Shown piece by piece: positions 23,002-34,753 of a DNA stretch of 64,000 nucleotides. The translations under genes were made by a program, and so were the position numbers. This DNA is from Carallia brachiata (taxonomy: Eukaryota; Streptophyta; Magnoliopsida; Malpighiales; Rhizophoraceae), in assembly GCA_021464245.1 (NCBI GenBank), contig JADCRB010000007.1, positions 2,046,532-2,110,531 on the forward strand. The letters are read 5' to 3'. Position 1 is the first letter of the stretch. Every line of letters starts with the position of its first letter. The notes under the pieces were generated by a model, which saw only the letters and a list, made by a program, of their open reading frames with translations, did not search any database and was not told where the DNA came from.

Positions 23002-24942
23002 ACACCACAAATCAATGGTTTTGACTTCTACACTTCTCTTAATGGGCACTTTGACGAAGACCGACCATAGGCGGCTGTGTTTATGTGTTGGTATATCGAG
23101 ACAACTCAGGTTTTGTCAATAATTCGATTGGGCATGGGTGCTTGCCTGAAATTTCTTTGCCCGACTTTGCCCGAACCGTAATAAATCTTTAATTTTCTGT
23201 TAAAAAGGTAATTTTTTCTACAACAGAAAAAGAAGTAAATTGTATTTTTTCTTAGTTGGAGAAAGTATAACTATAGAAAATTACTTCTTTTTTTAGTTAA
23301 AAAAAATCACATTGTTACAAAAATTAAAAATCTGTTGCAGTTCGGGTAAACTTCAGGCAAAAAAAAGTTTCAAGCAATGTACTTTTTTCAATTTGATTGT
23401 GTATTATTATTATTTTTTTTTTGAGGATTCATTATAGTCAAAATAGTAAAAATGTGATTTTAATTAAGGGGATTGTCTCCTCAAATATCATCTTTTTTAT
23501 AGATAAATAAAATTATTAGTATTTTTATTCTAAGAAAATTTAAGAGTAAGAGACTTTTTTCTATCACAAAGTAAAAGACCATCAAAATATTATAATAAAC
23601 TTACATGTCATCATAATGAACTCCAACAGCTGTAAGATTCAAACTAAAAATAGAGTAAATTAAGGTTGAATCCTTAATTGCTGAGCCTGCTTACATACTA
23701 TTATGGATTATTTTTATTTCCCATACAGGAGCAGAATAAACATGAAATGTTGTGATCTTGCGCTGGGCTTGAGTTTTTCTTGGAGATGTAGGTTTCCAAT
23801 AAGCAGCAACCAACTCCTAACTAGAGAATCCGGATTAACATCAACACAATGTAGCAAAGCCCAACACATCGATGGATTCAGAAAATGCAACATGAATTAA
23901 CATCAACAAAATAGTCTGTTCGGTTCCGCATAGTGTACTCATCCCCGCTCACCCAAGAATTGGACCAGAGACATATGCTTAAGGGCCCAGACTAACAGCA
24001 ATAGACTAGTCTGTGGAAAAGCAATGTACGGGGGGGGCCAAAAAGCAAGGACACGTTCCTTTCATTCGTCCTGTAAGGAATCTAAGAGATAGATATTTGT
24101 TTCCTTTAATTGCAAATGTGTATCTTTTCTAAACCATAAAGTTGAGAGAACTCTTGCTTTGGAAGATATTAAAGGTAAGTTCCATTTTATAATAATGTTA
24201 ATCAACCACTGTTCTCTTCTTCTTTGGCCGGTTGTTGTAGAATATTTAATTAAATTCAGCTAATCAACATTGAGAGCTTCGTTGGTCTCCTAAAATTTCC
24301 ATCTTTTGTTTTATCAAACTTCTAGTGGATGTTGTGATCATCATTTGACAAATCGGTGTCAAAGGAATATCACAGAGAATCTTCCTTTTCCTCTATATTT
24401 TTTTAGAATATTCTTTTTTTTTTTTCGTTTTCCTAACCAAATAGCAAATTTTCAGGGAAAAATAACTCATGTACATACGATAAACGGACATGTATAGTTT
24501 GAATATTTTCTATGTGCATAATCTTATGAGTGTGCACGGGTTAACCTGTCTGGGGCATTTGTTATACATAAATACTCACTTTATCAGCTTACAATCAGGA
24601 CCTCTTTTTTTCACTTTCTTTTTTTGTTTTCCATATTATCTTTCTTGCCTTATAATTCAGTAATTCTAGTGGCCTAAGAAGTTCCCGTACCACTCGCTAC
24701 AACAAATATAGCCTATGAAAAAAAGTTGGTATCTTAAGTGAATTTATTTTAAATTTTGTCTTGATTAAAACTGTAATTGATATTTTTAAAATAAAATTTA
24801 ATATTTTTAAAATATTTATATTTTTAAATATTTTAAAAATATTAATTATAATTTTAATTAGAATATCGCTCAAAATAAAAATTATTGGAAGACATATATA
24901 CTCGCTAATAGCCTATAGACTCTTGCCCCTATGGCTTCCAAC
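23002..24942. other. Spacer with FAF-like promoter at the right end
   Basis: No gene supported. Contains the likely 3'UTR of the coiled-coil gene (to about 23200), poly-T tracts, a G-run near 24030, and several short frames without family resemblance. Confidence 0.4.
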
Positions 24943-24949
24943 TATAAAT
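24943..24949 (+). promoter_or_regulatory. TATA box of the FAF-like gene
   Basis: TATAAAT sits in a more GC-rich setting 284 bp upstream of the FAF-like start codon. A transcription start near 24975 would give a 5'UTR of about 250 bases. Confidence 0.5.
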
Positions 24950-24985
24950 TCGTACTCACCCCTTGCCACTTCCCCTTCAACTACT

Positions 24986-25048
24986 ATGAAACCTTTGGGT
25001 TCTGTGCCTCTCTCACTCTCCCACAAGGCCCTGATCATCTCCGCGTAG
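24986..25048 (+). promoter_or_regulatory. Short upstream ORF in the FAF-like 5'UTR
   Basis: ATG at 24986 opens a 20-codon frame ending in TAG at 25048, about 180 bases before the main start. If the TATA box at 24943 is used, this uORF lies in the mRNA and could lower translation. Its peptide resembles nothing I know. Confidence 0.3.
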
Positions 25049-25226
25049 CACAAACCAAGCCCAGTCCTTTATTAACGACTTTGATTTGATCTCAAATTGG
25101 TTTTCTTTTCCTAAATTCAGAACACAAAGGTTTCCATTTTGTCACCCCTGCTCCTACGCCCTTGTTTCCTTCTCATTTCCTGTTTTTATAATATTAGTCC
25201 TTAATTTCCTTTGTCTCAACATCGAA

Positions 25227-26160
25227 ATGTCGTCCTCAAGTTACTGTCAAGGCCTTCAGTCGTGCCCGGAGCCGGGCCATCTGGTTGAGCAGCGTGTTGT
25301 AAGGCTCAAATTGGCCCCGCCCAAGTCCAAGTTTCCCGTTCTTCAACATCCGCAAACCTTCCTTTGTCACTGGTTTCGATTATGACACCAAAGGTGACAG
25401 CAACATTGGTGGATGGAGTTTCCTCCAGTGTCTTGCCAACAAAACCTCTCAAACATTTGACAAAGAGACCACGGAGAAACACAAAGTCTACACGCCCCCA
25501 AGCTTTAAGCGCTATTCGACTCTCAGCGAAAAGAGCCTGGAAATGTGCACAGAGAGCTTAGGGAGTGAAACTGGTAGTGAACTCGGTGAAAGCGTCGTCG
25601 GTGGTCCTCCTATAGCTTTAGTTTCCTTAGAAAATGGGAATCATGGGACTCGGGAGAAAATGAAATTATTGCGAGAAACAAGAAGTGTGAATCTGAATCG
25701 AAGTGGTAGCTTTCCACCTCCTTTGACATCGTTCAGCGGGCTCAAAAATGTTCAATTAAGGCCTCACAGAAATGAAGGACGTCTGGTTTTGGAAGCAGTT
25801 GCTTTGTCTCCAAGCCATGCTAATTTCCTCGCGGAGCGCATCAACGGCCGGCTTAGGCTTCACTTGGTGAAGGGTGGCTCTTCTGACGACTCTGACAATG
25901 AAGAAGATCAAGAAGAAGCAGAGGATGAAATTGAAGAAGAAGAACAAGGAACATGTGGTGAGAAAGAATTTGAAGAAGTTGCAGCACTTGAAAGGGAAGC
26001 TGATGACGATTATGATGTTGAGGGAGAGGATTTGCATGAGAATAGCGGAATTGATGGAGAGGAAATGATGGGAAAGTTGGCCAGGCCAAGCAAATGCAAG
26101 GAAGGTGGGAGTGGGAGTGGCACTGGCTACAAAGGCTTGCTTAATTGGGTGGCTACTTAA
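25227..26160 (+). CDS. FANTASTIC FOUR-like protein (one frameshift)
   Basis: FAF and FAF-like proteins are plant-specific regulators of shoot meristem size and related growth processes, with no known enzyme domain. The coding region is one exon of about 310 residues. The N-terminus 'MSSSSYCQGLQSC' and 'LKLAPPKSKF' fits FAF-like proteins. The middle holds 'GGWSFLQCLANKTSQ' and 'YTPPSFKRYSTLSEKSLEMCTESLGSETGS'. The defining FAF motif follows: 'SFPPPLTSFSG' and 'VQLRPHRNEGRLVLEAV'. After it comes a long Glu/Asp-rich stretch and a short Gly/Ser-rich C-terminus ending 'GLLNWVAT'. One extra base (or two missing) between about 25331 and 25345 shifts the frame between the N-terminal block and the rest. 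All other parts are well preserved, so a consensus error or a recent mutation is likely. Confidence 0.85.
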
Positions 26161-26214
26161 AAATGCTCTTGCTTCTCTCATTCCACAAACTCCCTTTCTC
26201 TAGTATTTGGTTTA

Positions 26215-26215
<1 letters not shown>

Positions 26216-26251
<36 letters not shown>

Positions 26252-26269
26252 CTATATATATATATATAT
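26216..26269. repeat. (TC)n(TA)n compound microsatellite
   Basis: About 16 TC units followed by TA units, 56 bases after the FAF-like stop codon, so probably inside its 3'UTR. Confidence 0.85.
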
Positions 26270-29200
26270 CATCAAAGGGATTATGAGGTTTCAGATTTCC
26301 GTACATTGGGTTTAGTGAAGTATTGCTAAATGACAGTTATTATCGTTAGATCCTTCCTTTCATTTTCCCCCAGTCTCTTTCTTTATGTGGATGGCTGAAA
26401 TGCGTTTAGCCCTAGTGACATTAGACACCCTTGAAAGAAAGCTCACAATTCACAAACATTAATAAGATTCCCTACCGACAACCAAACGTTAAGAATGACG
26501 TGGCACCCACCGTCATTATCCAACCAACTTAAGCATCCATTGAGGGTTTCTATTTAGAAGATAGAAAGAAAAAGGTTCCAATTACATCAAAGCTGGCTGG
26601 AACAAATTTGGACCCATGCCTTGTAAAGGGGTTACGTACCCGTGCGGACTTGCGCTTAAATAAAGGGCATGATTATGTGAGTATTGATTAAAAAAACACA
26701 AGTGAGTATGTAAATTTTTCAACACCATTTAACAGGTAATTTAATTATTTTTTATTTTTCTGAATTTAATTATTTAATAATATATATCATTTTAATTGTA
26801 CCCAATTTACGCGCACTAATAATTTCCCTAAAATAAATTATTGGCGAGATTAATTACATGTTGGGATGTTACACAAAACAAAAATATTAAAAGAAAATAG
26901 TGAGTATAAGCATGAAACTGATTGAGTGTATCTGACCATTTTTCAAATCTTAACCGCGAGTCTCATACTAAGTCATCTGAGTCTAGTATCTACAACATTT
27001 TTTAGAATGCTTTAGATATGTTAATTTAAAAAATGAGACAATATATGAAATTCGAATAGTTAATATGTCAAACATAGATCAACATTCTTTAAAATATTCT
27101 GACAAACCTAATCTACAGAATGGCTAGTCTAATTCAGATCTGAAGAATTTATAACGAGTGTTCTTACTTCATCCTAAATCCAAAGTGAGATAATGTTTTT
27201 TTTTTTTTTTAAAAAAAAAAACTGAAATAGAAAAAGTGAGGGAGTTTGGTTGAGTTGAGGTCTAGTGGGGTGGCGTTTAGTAAAATCATTTGCTTCAACG
27301 GCAAAAACCGACCGTAAGTTGTGTACGAAGGAGTACGACTGCCTGCTGAGTGCTAAACTTAACTTTTAAAGGATAAAAGCGGTCCCCCAGATAGCGGAGA
27401 CATAGCCGCATGCAACGTGCAACTGACCTAATCACACATGATCATCCATGTGCCCTCCTCTCTTTCCTTTGCTTTTACTCGGATTGTAAAGTGACTATGA
27501 ATAAAACTTTGATACCGGAATCCTCTTCAGATTAAAGGTGTCGAGTTGGAGTACTAATCGGCACCAGTTGACCAAAAATGAAAGAAAAGGAAAAAACCCC
27601 GCTAATATTAAGCAATGCTATGCTCACTCTCCTTTCTCTTATTCAAGAGGATTTCACATGTAATTGGTAACAAGCAACAAGGTGAAAGTGGCCAATTTAG
27701 AATTTTCGAGTGTGTTAGTACAAAATCTCCCTTCGCCAAATGGCTAACTTTCCAAAAAAGTGCAGGACAGTGTCCAACCGTGGAGTTCGCTTATTCATAC
27801 TTTTTTTTTTTTTTAGAATATCTTAAAATTAAATCAATTAGTTGACAAAAATAAATAATTGAAAAATTCAAAAATTTGAATCGTTTATCTCTCATTGATT
27901 GATCACTACAGTTTGAACTACAATTTCGTGGCTTGCTTATTCATATGTTAAGGAACTTCGGTCGGGGAGAGGGTTTGGATTGGAGAATGGAGTATTGTTA
28001 ACCCACTACAGCAGCACATGCATCATTTTGTGTTCCAATTAAATGGACATGCCATGTGCTTTTTGAGAACGTCTTGGATCCCGTAATGCGCCTATTCTCT
28101 TACCACGTCAAAGTCACGAGCAGCCAAACTTCTCCTGCCAAATCAGCCTGGTACGTCCCAACGTTAATTTTCATGTCACATGAAGGAATCAATATTTTTT
28201 TTTTTGTTCGCGTGAATATACTTAATTGTATATGGAATTTGAAGTCTCAACATTTGATTAACAACTTGAGCTGAACTCAGAAAATTTAGGAGAGACTAAA
28301 ATTGATTTTTAAATTAAATGTTCGACACATATATGATTTGGGTCACATATGGCTTTATTAACGCTATTACATATTCGTCTGAAATTCATTAAAATTTTAA
28401 TATAGTGGAATCACTTCAAGAGTAATTATAAAATGAACTATACTTAATTTGAAAAATGTCTGGGAGAGAGAAATATTCATTTCATCCATAACCTACCAAA
28501 TGTATCTCAAAATTGGAAGGAAAATTTTCGTTGTATATCAATATAATGCGCTTCATTTATAAAAAAAAATAAAAAATGGAAGGACAATTATAGATTATCC
28601 TACTTGATTCATAAAATGACTAATTGACTGCGATTGTCACTTTTCATTGATATTCAAAAAATTTGGTATGAGGGTAAAATTATAATTGTAATAAATATTA
28701 TTTTCTTTCCTCCCACTTTCTACCTTTTGTCAAATAGAAATTTTTTGTTTTCTTTCACCAAATAAGGTTATATGATAATCATCATTACTTAAGCCATCAA
28801 ACTTAGCCACCTCAAAGTCTCCAAGAGATCGTTGGGGAGAAGTTGGATCTCGCTCCTGCCGGCCAATATATGTTATTGACAACCAAAGGTTTATTATTAA
28901 TCTAGCTAGAAAATGGTTCTCATGGTTCTTGAAAAAAGCTTGCCCTATCAATTCTGGCCACGGAAAAATGTTAGACTTTAAAATGAGCCTAACCCTAATG
29001 TGTAAATTGCCAACAGAGTAAATCCTCTTTAAAATTTCACCATTGTGCATTGTGGTGACCAGAAAGCCGATGGGACTGGTTGGAACATAACATATCTGTG
29101 AAATTCTGGCCTTTTGAATTCAAAGAGATACGAGAGACGCAAAGACAGAAACAGATTCTGCCAACAATCTAAGAGGGTGGCCAATGGCAATAATGATAGT

Positions 29201-30112
29201 GCAGTGCACGTAAGTGGTGGGGAAGCGGCTTGCCGCGGGGAAGAGAGAAAAAGAGAAAGAGGGAGTGGTGAGATTTATAATAGGTATTATCATTTTTTTT
29301 TAAAATTAGTTATATATATATATATATATATATTAAATTAAGTTTAATGTGAAGAAATTCGTTAAATTCACGTATATATGAGTTAATATTTATATTCAAT
29401 ATAATATATGTGTATAAAAGTTACGACTAATATAGAACGGACGTAATATTGATTTAAAATACACATGATTTATAAAAAAAAAAAAAAGGAAAACACAAAA
29501 TTACCGTGTTAGCCCGCGATTTTTCGGCTCTGGCCGCGTTTAACGAAGTTGAGCAAATGCTATGATTAATGTCCTTATTACAAAAGCCAAAATTAGGAAA
29601 AGGACCTCTGCAAGTTTTTAAGGTATAACAAAAGGTAAACCGGTCCCCCACTATGTCCACCCAATCTTAGATACAAATAAATCAAACCACAACCCTATAA
29701 TGGGACAATTCGAAAAAAAAAAAAGAATTTAAATTTACTATGAGTCATTTGCTGACAAAGAAAAAAAAAAGGAGGACATAAAAAATAGATATAAGTAGTT
29801 ATAGGTAGCAAAAAATTTTTTTAGCAAAATAATTTTTGTTTTTTGAATTTTTTTTTTCTAAAGTCAAAGTTTAGAATAATAGTAAGTAAATTTAAGATAA
29901 TACAAATTATATTTAATTTTTAATTTTTAAAAAATATAAATTTTTAATTATTTATTAAAAATTAAACTCAATTTTATAACTACTCAATAATTGTACGCAT
30001 TACCCTCTTAACGAGACTCTTGCCGACATGTCCCTATCCGTTTCTCTATTTGATGGCTAAGGTCAAGTTGTCCTTGTCCCATTTTTGGATGGCATTGGCA
30101 TGCCAGCGTAAC
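26270..30112. other. Gene-poor spacer
   Basis: AT-rich spacer with mixed patches (27240-27480, 28730-29270) that carry short frames but no protein family or splice pattern. A TA run lies at about 29310-29332. I see no RNA gene here. Confidence 0.4.
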
Positions 30113-30301
30113 CAGGGCCGGAGGTAGCTTAATGGTTGTGGGGCAGTTATCTCCACTGAAAAAAAAAAATACTTAATATAGTTCAATTTTATGTTATTAT
30201 CTTCACTAAAATATTATTTTTGCTCTCGTTGCCCCTATTGAAATATTATTTTTGTCCCCATTGATTTTTTTGGGACCCCTACAAGCCAATGACTATTTTC
30301 T

Positions 30302-30340
<39 letters not shown>

Positions 30341-30381
30341 AGACTTTACCTCACTAAAAAATGTTTTTGGATTCGCCTCTG
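30113..30381. mobile_element. Short hAT-like MITE (candidate)
   Basis: The left end CAGGGCCGGAGGTAG and the inverted right end (reads CAGAGGCGAATCCAA) share the C-A-G-x-G-x-C-G-x-A pattern typical of many plant non-autonomous DNA elements. Flanking octamers AGCGTAAC (30105-30112) and ACCATAAC (30382-30389) match at six of eight positions, compatible with an old 8-bp duplication. A TA/TG microsatellite lies inside (about 30302-30340). Confidence 0.45.
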
Positions 30382-33300
30382 ACCATAACGTGAAAATTGC
30401 ACCACATAACATACAAGTTTTACCCTGAGGATCGAGGACCCCACCTATATGTATGAACTTTATGATTCCGTACACTGGAAACATGGCTAGGGGTCTGCCT
30501 CATCGTGCATGCCAACGCCGAGTGGTGTCTCTCCCCCACCATATTTTGTGTGGTGTTGGAATTATGTTGCTCACTTTTCGTACCTGTACAACTACCTTGC
30601 TCTGCATATGTATATCCCAATTGGAACTTTCCCTTCTCACGGTACTAGGATATACGTAATGCTGAATGTAGTAGTTGGGCATCCAAGTCACCAACCTAAT
30701 CCAATTTCTCTTTCCTTGATCCATTAAGAGAATTCAAATGCTATTCTGAAGAATAATTAAAAATGAACTTCTGAATGGACAAAAAAAAAACGAACTTGTG
30801 AATTATTTGTGCCATTGTATTTTGGGTTTAATCACTATTGATTAGAAGCAGATCGGATGAAGAGAAATGATTCGACCACAAGCCATCGAGGGGGGGGACC
30901 GAGGCATGCAATGTCAGCATTCGACCTTGGCCACCAGAGTTTTCAATTCTTTATCTCCTTCTTAATGTGATTGTCTGGTGTTGGTTTGTTGCAACGAGTT
31001 TGAAATAATTTTGCTACTTGAAATTTTGTTTCCATAGTACGAGTCAACTTGACTAGATGCTAAGTGAAAAATTGTTAATTAGGCCTAAATCTAGCTTGCC
31101 CCACTCTGAGATTCAGACCAAATTTTGAATTCGCCAAAGTCAGTTTATGCAAACTAATTTATCTTTTTCATAAACTAGATGCAAAACAACATAAACATTG
31201 AACGTTGTGGTGTAACTGTAGAGAGGAATTGCTAAGCCAAATGTTCCGCATTTGAGTTTTTGCCAAGACATTCGGAAATAAACAAATGCTCACGGAATTT
31301 GTTCATCCGATGCGTATAATATCCTTACATTTTCATTTTTGTGAATGAAAAAAATGAAGATAAATTTAGCAAGGTAAGATATTGCGCATGTATTGGCCCC
31401 GTTTTATTAATAAAATTGATATTTTGGAAGATAATAAAAGGAAATCAGTTGCTTTTCTTCTTCTTGGTTTTTTTTTTTTACAGACTTCACGTTAGTGGGT
31501 TGACTGTTTGACTGAAATTATCGCATGATCTATTGATTACTAATATTGTTGGTCATGAGTTATTGTAATTTACCACATAATCTTGGTCCACATCTTTTTT
31601 TTTTTTTTTTGGGTATAAACTATTGGTCCACATCTAATTGGGCAAAAACGTTTGAGGGACGTGATCTTGCCATTACTCTGCACCACTTGCAAGCCCTTCA
31701 AAAAGGGCAGTTCAATTAAATGTATGATCTCCAGCTGTAAACTATGCTTCCTCAAAAGATGTGTTAATTGGGCCGAAACTATCAACCATTGGACCTTAAA
31801 CTTTGCCGCTGGGAACTTAAGCTCTTCAAGGCCGCATTCCCACTCGAACGAATCTGTTGGGTCAAGCTTAAGCCCATTTCATGTCCATGGAATTAGCCTA
31901 GGCCCACTTGTTCTTATTTATTTAAATTTTTTTTTTTTTTTTTTACCAAGAAGAAGAAGAAAGGTTAGCAAGTGATAGGTGACGGAGCCCATAAATGGGT
32001 CAAGCTTTCAAAGGCCAAACTAAATATTTGGGGCAATGGGTTGGAGAGGAAACTATAATAATAAAAAATGATTGAATTTTTATTTTTATTTTTATTTGGT
32101 CCTTTAACACTTAATAGAACGCATGTCTTTAGGTTCATGCACCAAGTGCTTGAGTGGCTATTTTAGCTCCATTTTTTCGGTTCCAAAGAGATCCCGGTGT
32201 TGTGGTTAGTGGTTTATATATAGCTACTAGCTCCATTTCCTTTTTCTTTTTCTTGATACTTTTTACTCATTTTAGTTTCCCACCCCACCCCCCTCCCCCT
32301 CTTTCATGAGTTTACTTAAATTCACCTTATGTGTGTGTGTGTGTGTGAGATTCACGACTAGGTCCTACTTTTTTTTGGTTGTTGTGAAACCTTTACTTGA
32401 GTGAAAGCACCTGAATCTCGTTGATAACTGTTGTCCAAACGATAGTACTGTTCTAACAGCGTATGAAGAAATTGCAAAGTAGCTCACCAACATCACTACA
32501 TTCTTGGATTAGACGAGTTTGGTCTTTTCTAAACGTGGAAGTCAAAGTAGATCAGATTGACCTAAATAAGAAATTATATAACTAAACAGTACCTACCACA
32601 ATGCTATGGACAAATCTAATTGGTAATTGCTATTTACATAAATTAAAGAAAATGCCATGAATTTTGTTGAAAAAATTTTTTCGTTAATAAAATTAACTTG
32701 AAGTTTACGTGATTGTTATCAGATGACAAATTTGTATTACTGCTAGATCACAGATTTTTGCTTAGCTTATTGAAGAACACGAAGTTTGAGCTGAAAATAG
32801 GCGTCAGTATACGTATCTACAAACGTACTTATATTTATTCAGCCATTTGATGCACGAATTCTGGGCATCATGCCGTAGAGGTGTTCGATTTCACATACCA
32901 ATCTCTGATTGAAGTTAGCTAGCTTTTCATAGATGGTACATGGATCTAACTTAGCTGTTAAGTTGTATTCCTAATCCTTGGATCATAGCAAAATTTGGAA
33001 AAACCTTGCTAAAACGGTACGAGGTGGGCATCAACTATCAAAACTCAAACATTTGTAAATCAACGTTTTGCCATATCGAAAATCTTGGTGGCATACTGTG
33101 TTAATAATACGATGGATGTGTATTAATGTAATATAATTTCGTGAATTATTTATTAAATTAAAAATAATATATATTATTAAATAAACTGTATATTCCTCTA
33201 CGTCTATCACTATGTTGTTATATAGTCTAAGTCCTTTGACATATACTTGTCATAATAGCATCCGCAAGACCCACTTCATTAAACCAAAAGTAAACATCTT

Positions 33301-34700
33301 TTGTTCACCCCCTTCCGGGGTTGGTATGGTTGTTAAGAATTACAGGCACTGGCAGCTGTCACCGGATAATTATCAGCCGCGAGTGTGCTGTAACCTGCTC
33401 AACGGATCACTCTACGTGTGTATATAACTATTGTAATTATAAGAACTGAATGTAACAACAAATGTTGCTATGGTTATGGAGTGGTGAGCGTTACGTGGGG
33501 AAGCATAACTGCAACAACAACGACTCAAGATGAAAGAGGGGTTTACCGAACCCAACCCAACACATCCCATCACCATCGCCACTTCTTGGACTCATCTTTC
33601 TTACTTAACCGAAACTATAATTCACGACCTGGCAACATACGATAAGAGTTTCTAATTAGTGCAATGTCTTTTAAAATTAAATGACTGATTTACCCCTCCA
33701 CCTATCAGCTGCGTACAGTGTACTGATAGCCCATTATCACGTTATGTTTTCGGGTGAAAACTAAACAATGCCGTACCAAAGTCCAAAGCTATTACTTCTA
33801 AATAATGTTAAATATCTTGAAATTCAATTATAAAATATTTAAAATAAATAATTATAAAAAAATTATTAATTTTTCTAACTGTCAAATTAAAAAAAATTAA
33901 TAATTTTTTTATAATTATATATTTCGAATATTTTATTATACGTTTTCGATATTTAGCATTACTCATTATTTTTAAATTTTTTTTTGGGTATGTTCGTCCA
34001 TGGAGAAAAATTATATATTTCGATGACTTTTTTTTTTTTTTTGTGAATATGCATTTCTGTCATTTCTCAAAAAAAGAAAAATGAAAAAACAGTTACAGTC
34101 TGCATTTAATTCCATTCCAAAATTTGTATGTTGAAATTTCTTTCCCATGTACCGGAAAAATTGTATTTGAAAATATTTGACTAATCAGTTTCCAAATGAT
34201 AATCTGAAAAGTCGACAACAAAGTTTTTGACTTTTGAATTCGAATCAAATCTTTCAACTTAGCAATATGATTCGAAATAAGATCACGTTTATGACCTATA
34301 ATTAAGGGAGCTGGTCAGCGTACATTAAAACGTAACGTAACATTTTGTAATCAAGCACCAAGCAGAGGCAATTTGCATCCGTTAGATCAGAAAAAATTTA
34401 CCAATTTTTCAGGGATAAAAGAATGAATGAATTTGAAGTCAAAGTCGATTATTCATGTGAGATCTATGGAGATTCGAAGCAATCACGAAAGGTCAAATTG
34501 GTAATTAGGAAATACAGAAAAACTTGCAGTAAATTCTTGGCAATAAAAATATGGCTTCGATTTATGCGTAATTGTAGAAGAAAATCAAGGTCACCATCAT
34601 ATATATCTCATTAAAGGCCCCACCATGACCACCTATCATCATTTTTTTCCCCTCTTTCTTCCAAGTGCCCACGTAGTTATGTTGCAGGTTAGAAGTGGAG
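30382..34700. other. Gene-poor spacer
   Basis: No supported gene. A TG run lies at 32332-32347 and poly-T tracts at about 31475, 31590 and 31928. The patches 30430-30720, 31640-31960 and 33300-33640 are less AT-rich, but their frames show no family match. The last 150 bases are the promoter of the gene at 34754. Confidence 0.4.
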
Positions 34701-34708
34701 CATAAAAG
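34701..34708 (+). promoter_or_regulatory. TATA-like box of the gene at 34754
   Basis: CATAAAAG lies 46-53 bases upstream of the ATG at 34754. A start of transcription near 34732 would leave a 5'UTR of only about 20 bases, so use of this box is plausible but not certain. Confidence 0.4.
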
Positions 34709-34753
34709 CCTTCGTCTCTCTACTCCAATACGAGAAGGTTTTGTGCTAAATCA

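Noticed and set aside
25756..26181. 141-codon minus-strand frame over the FAF-like gene
   Set aside because: Antisense of the acidic repeat region (GAA codons read as TTC); no independent support.
30430..30727. Four overlapping frames on both strands
   Set aside because: Balanced composition opens frames by chance; no domain or codon pattern.
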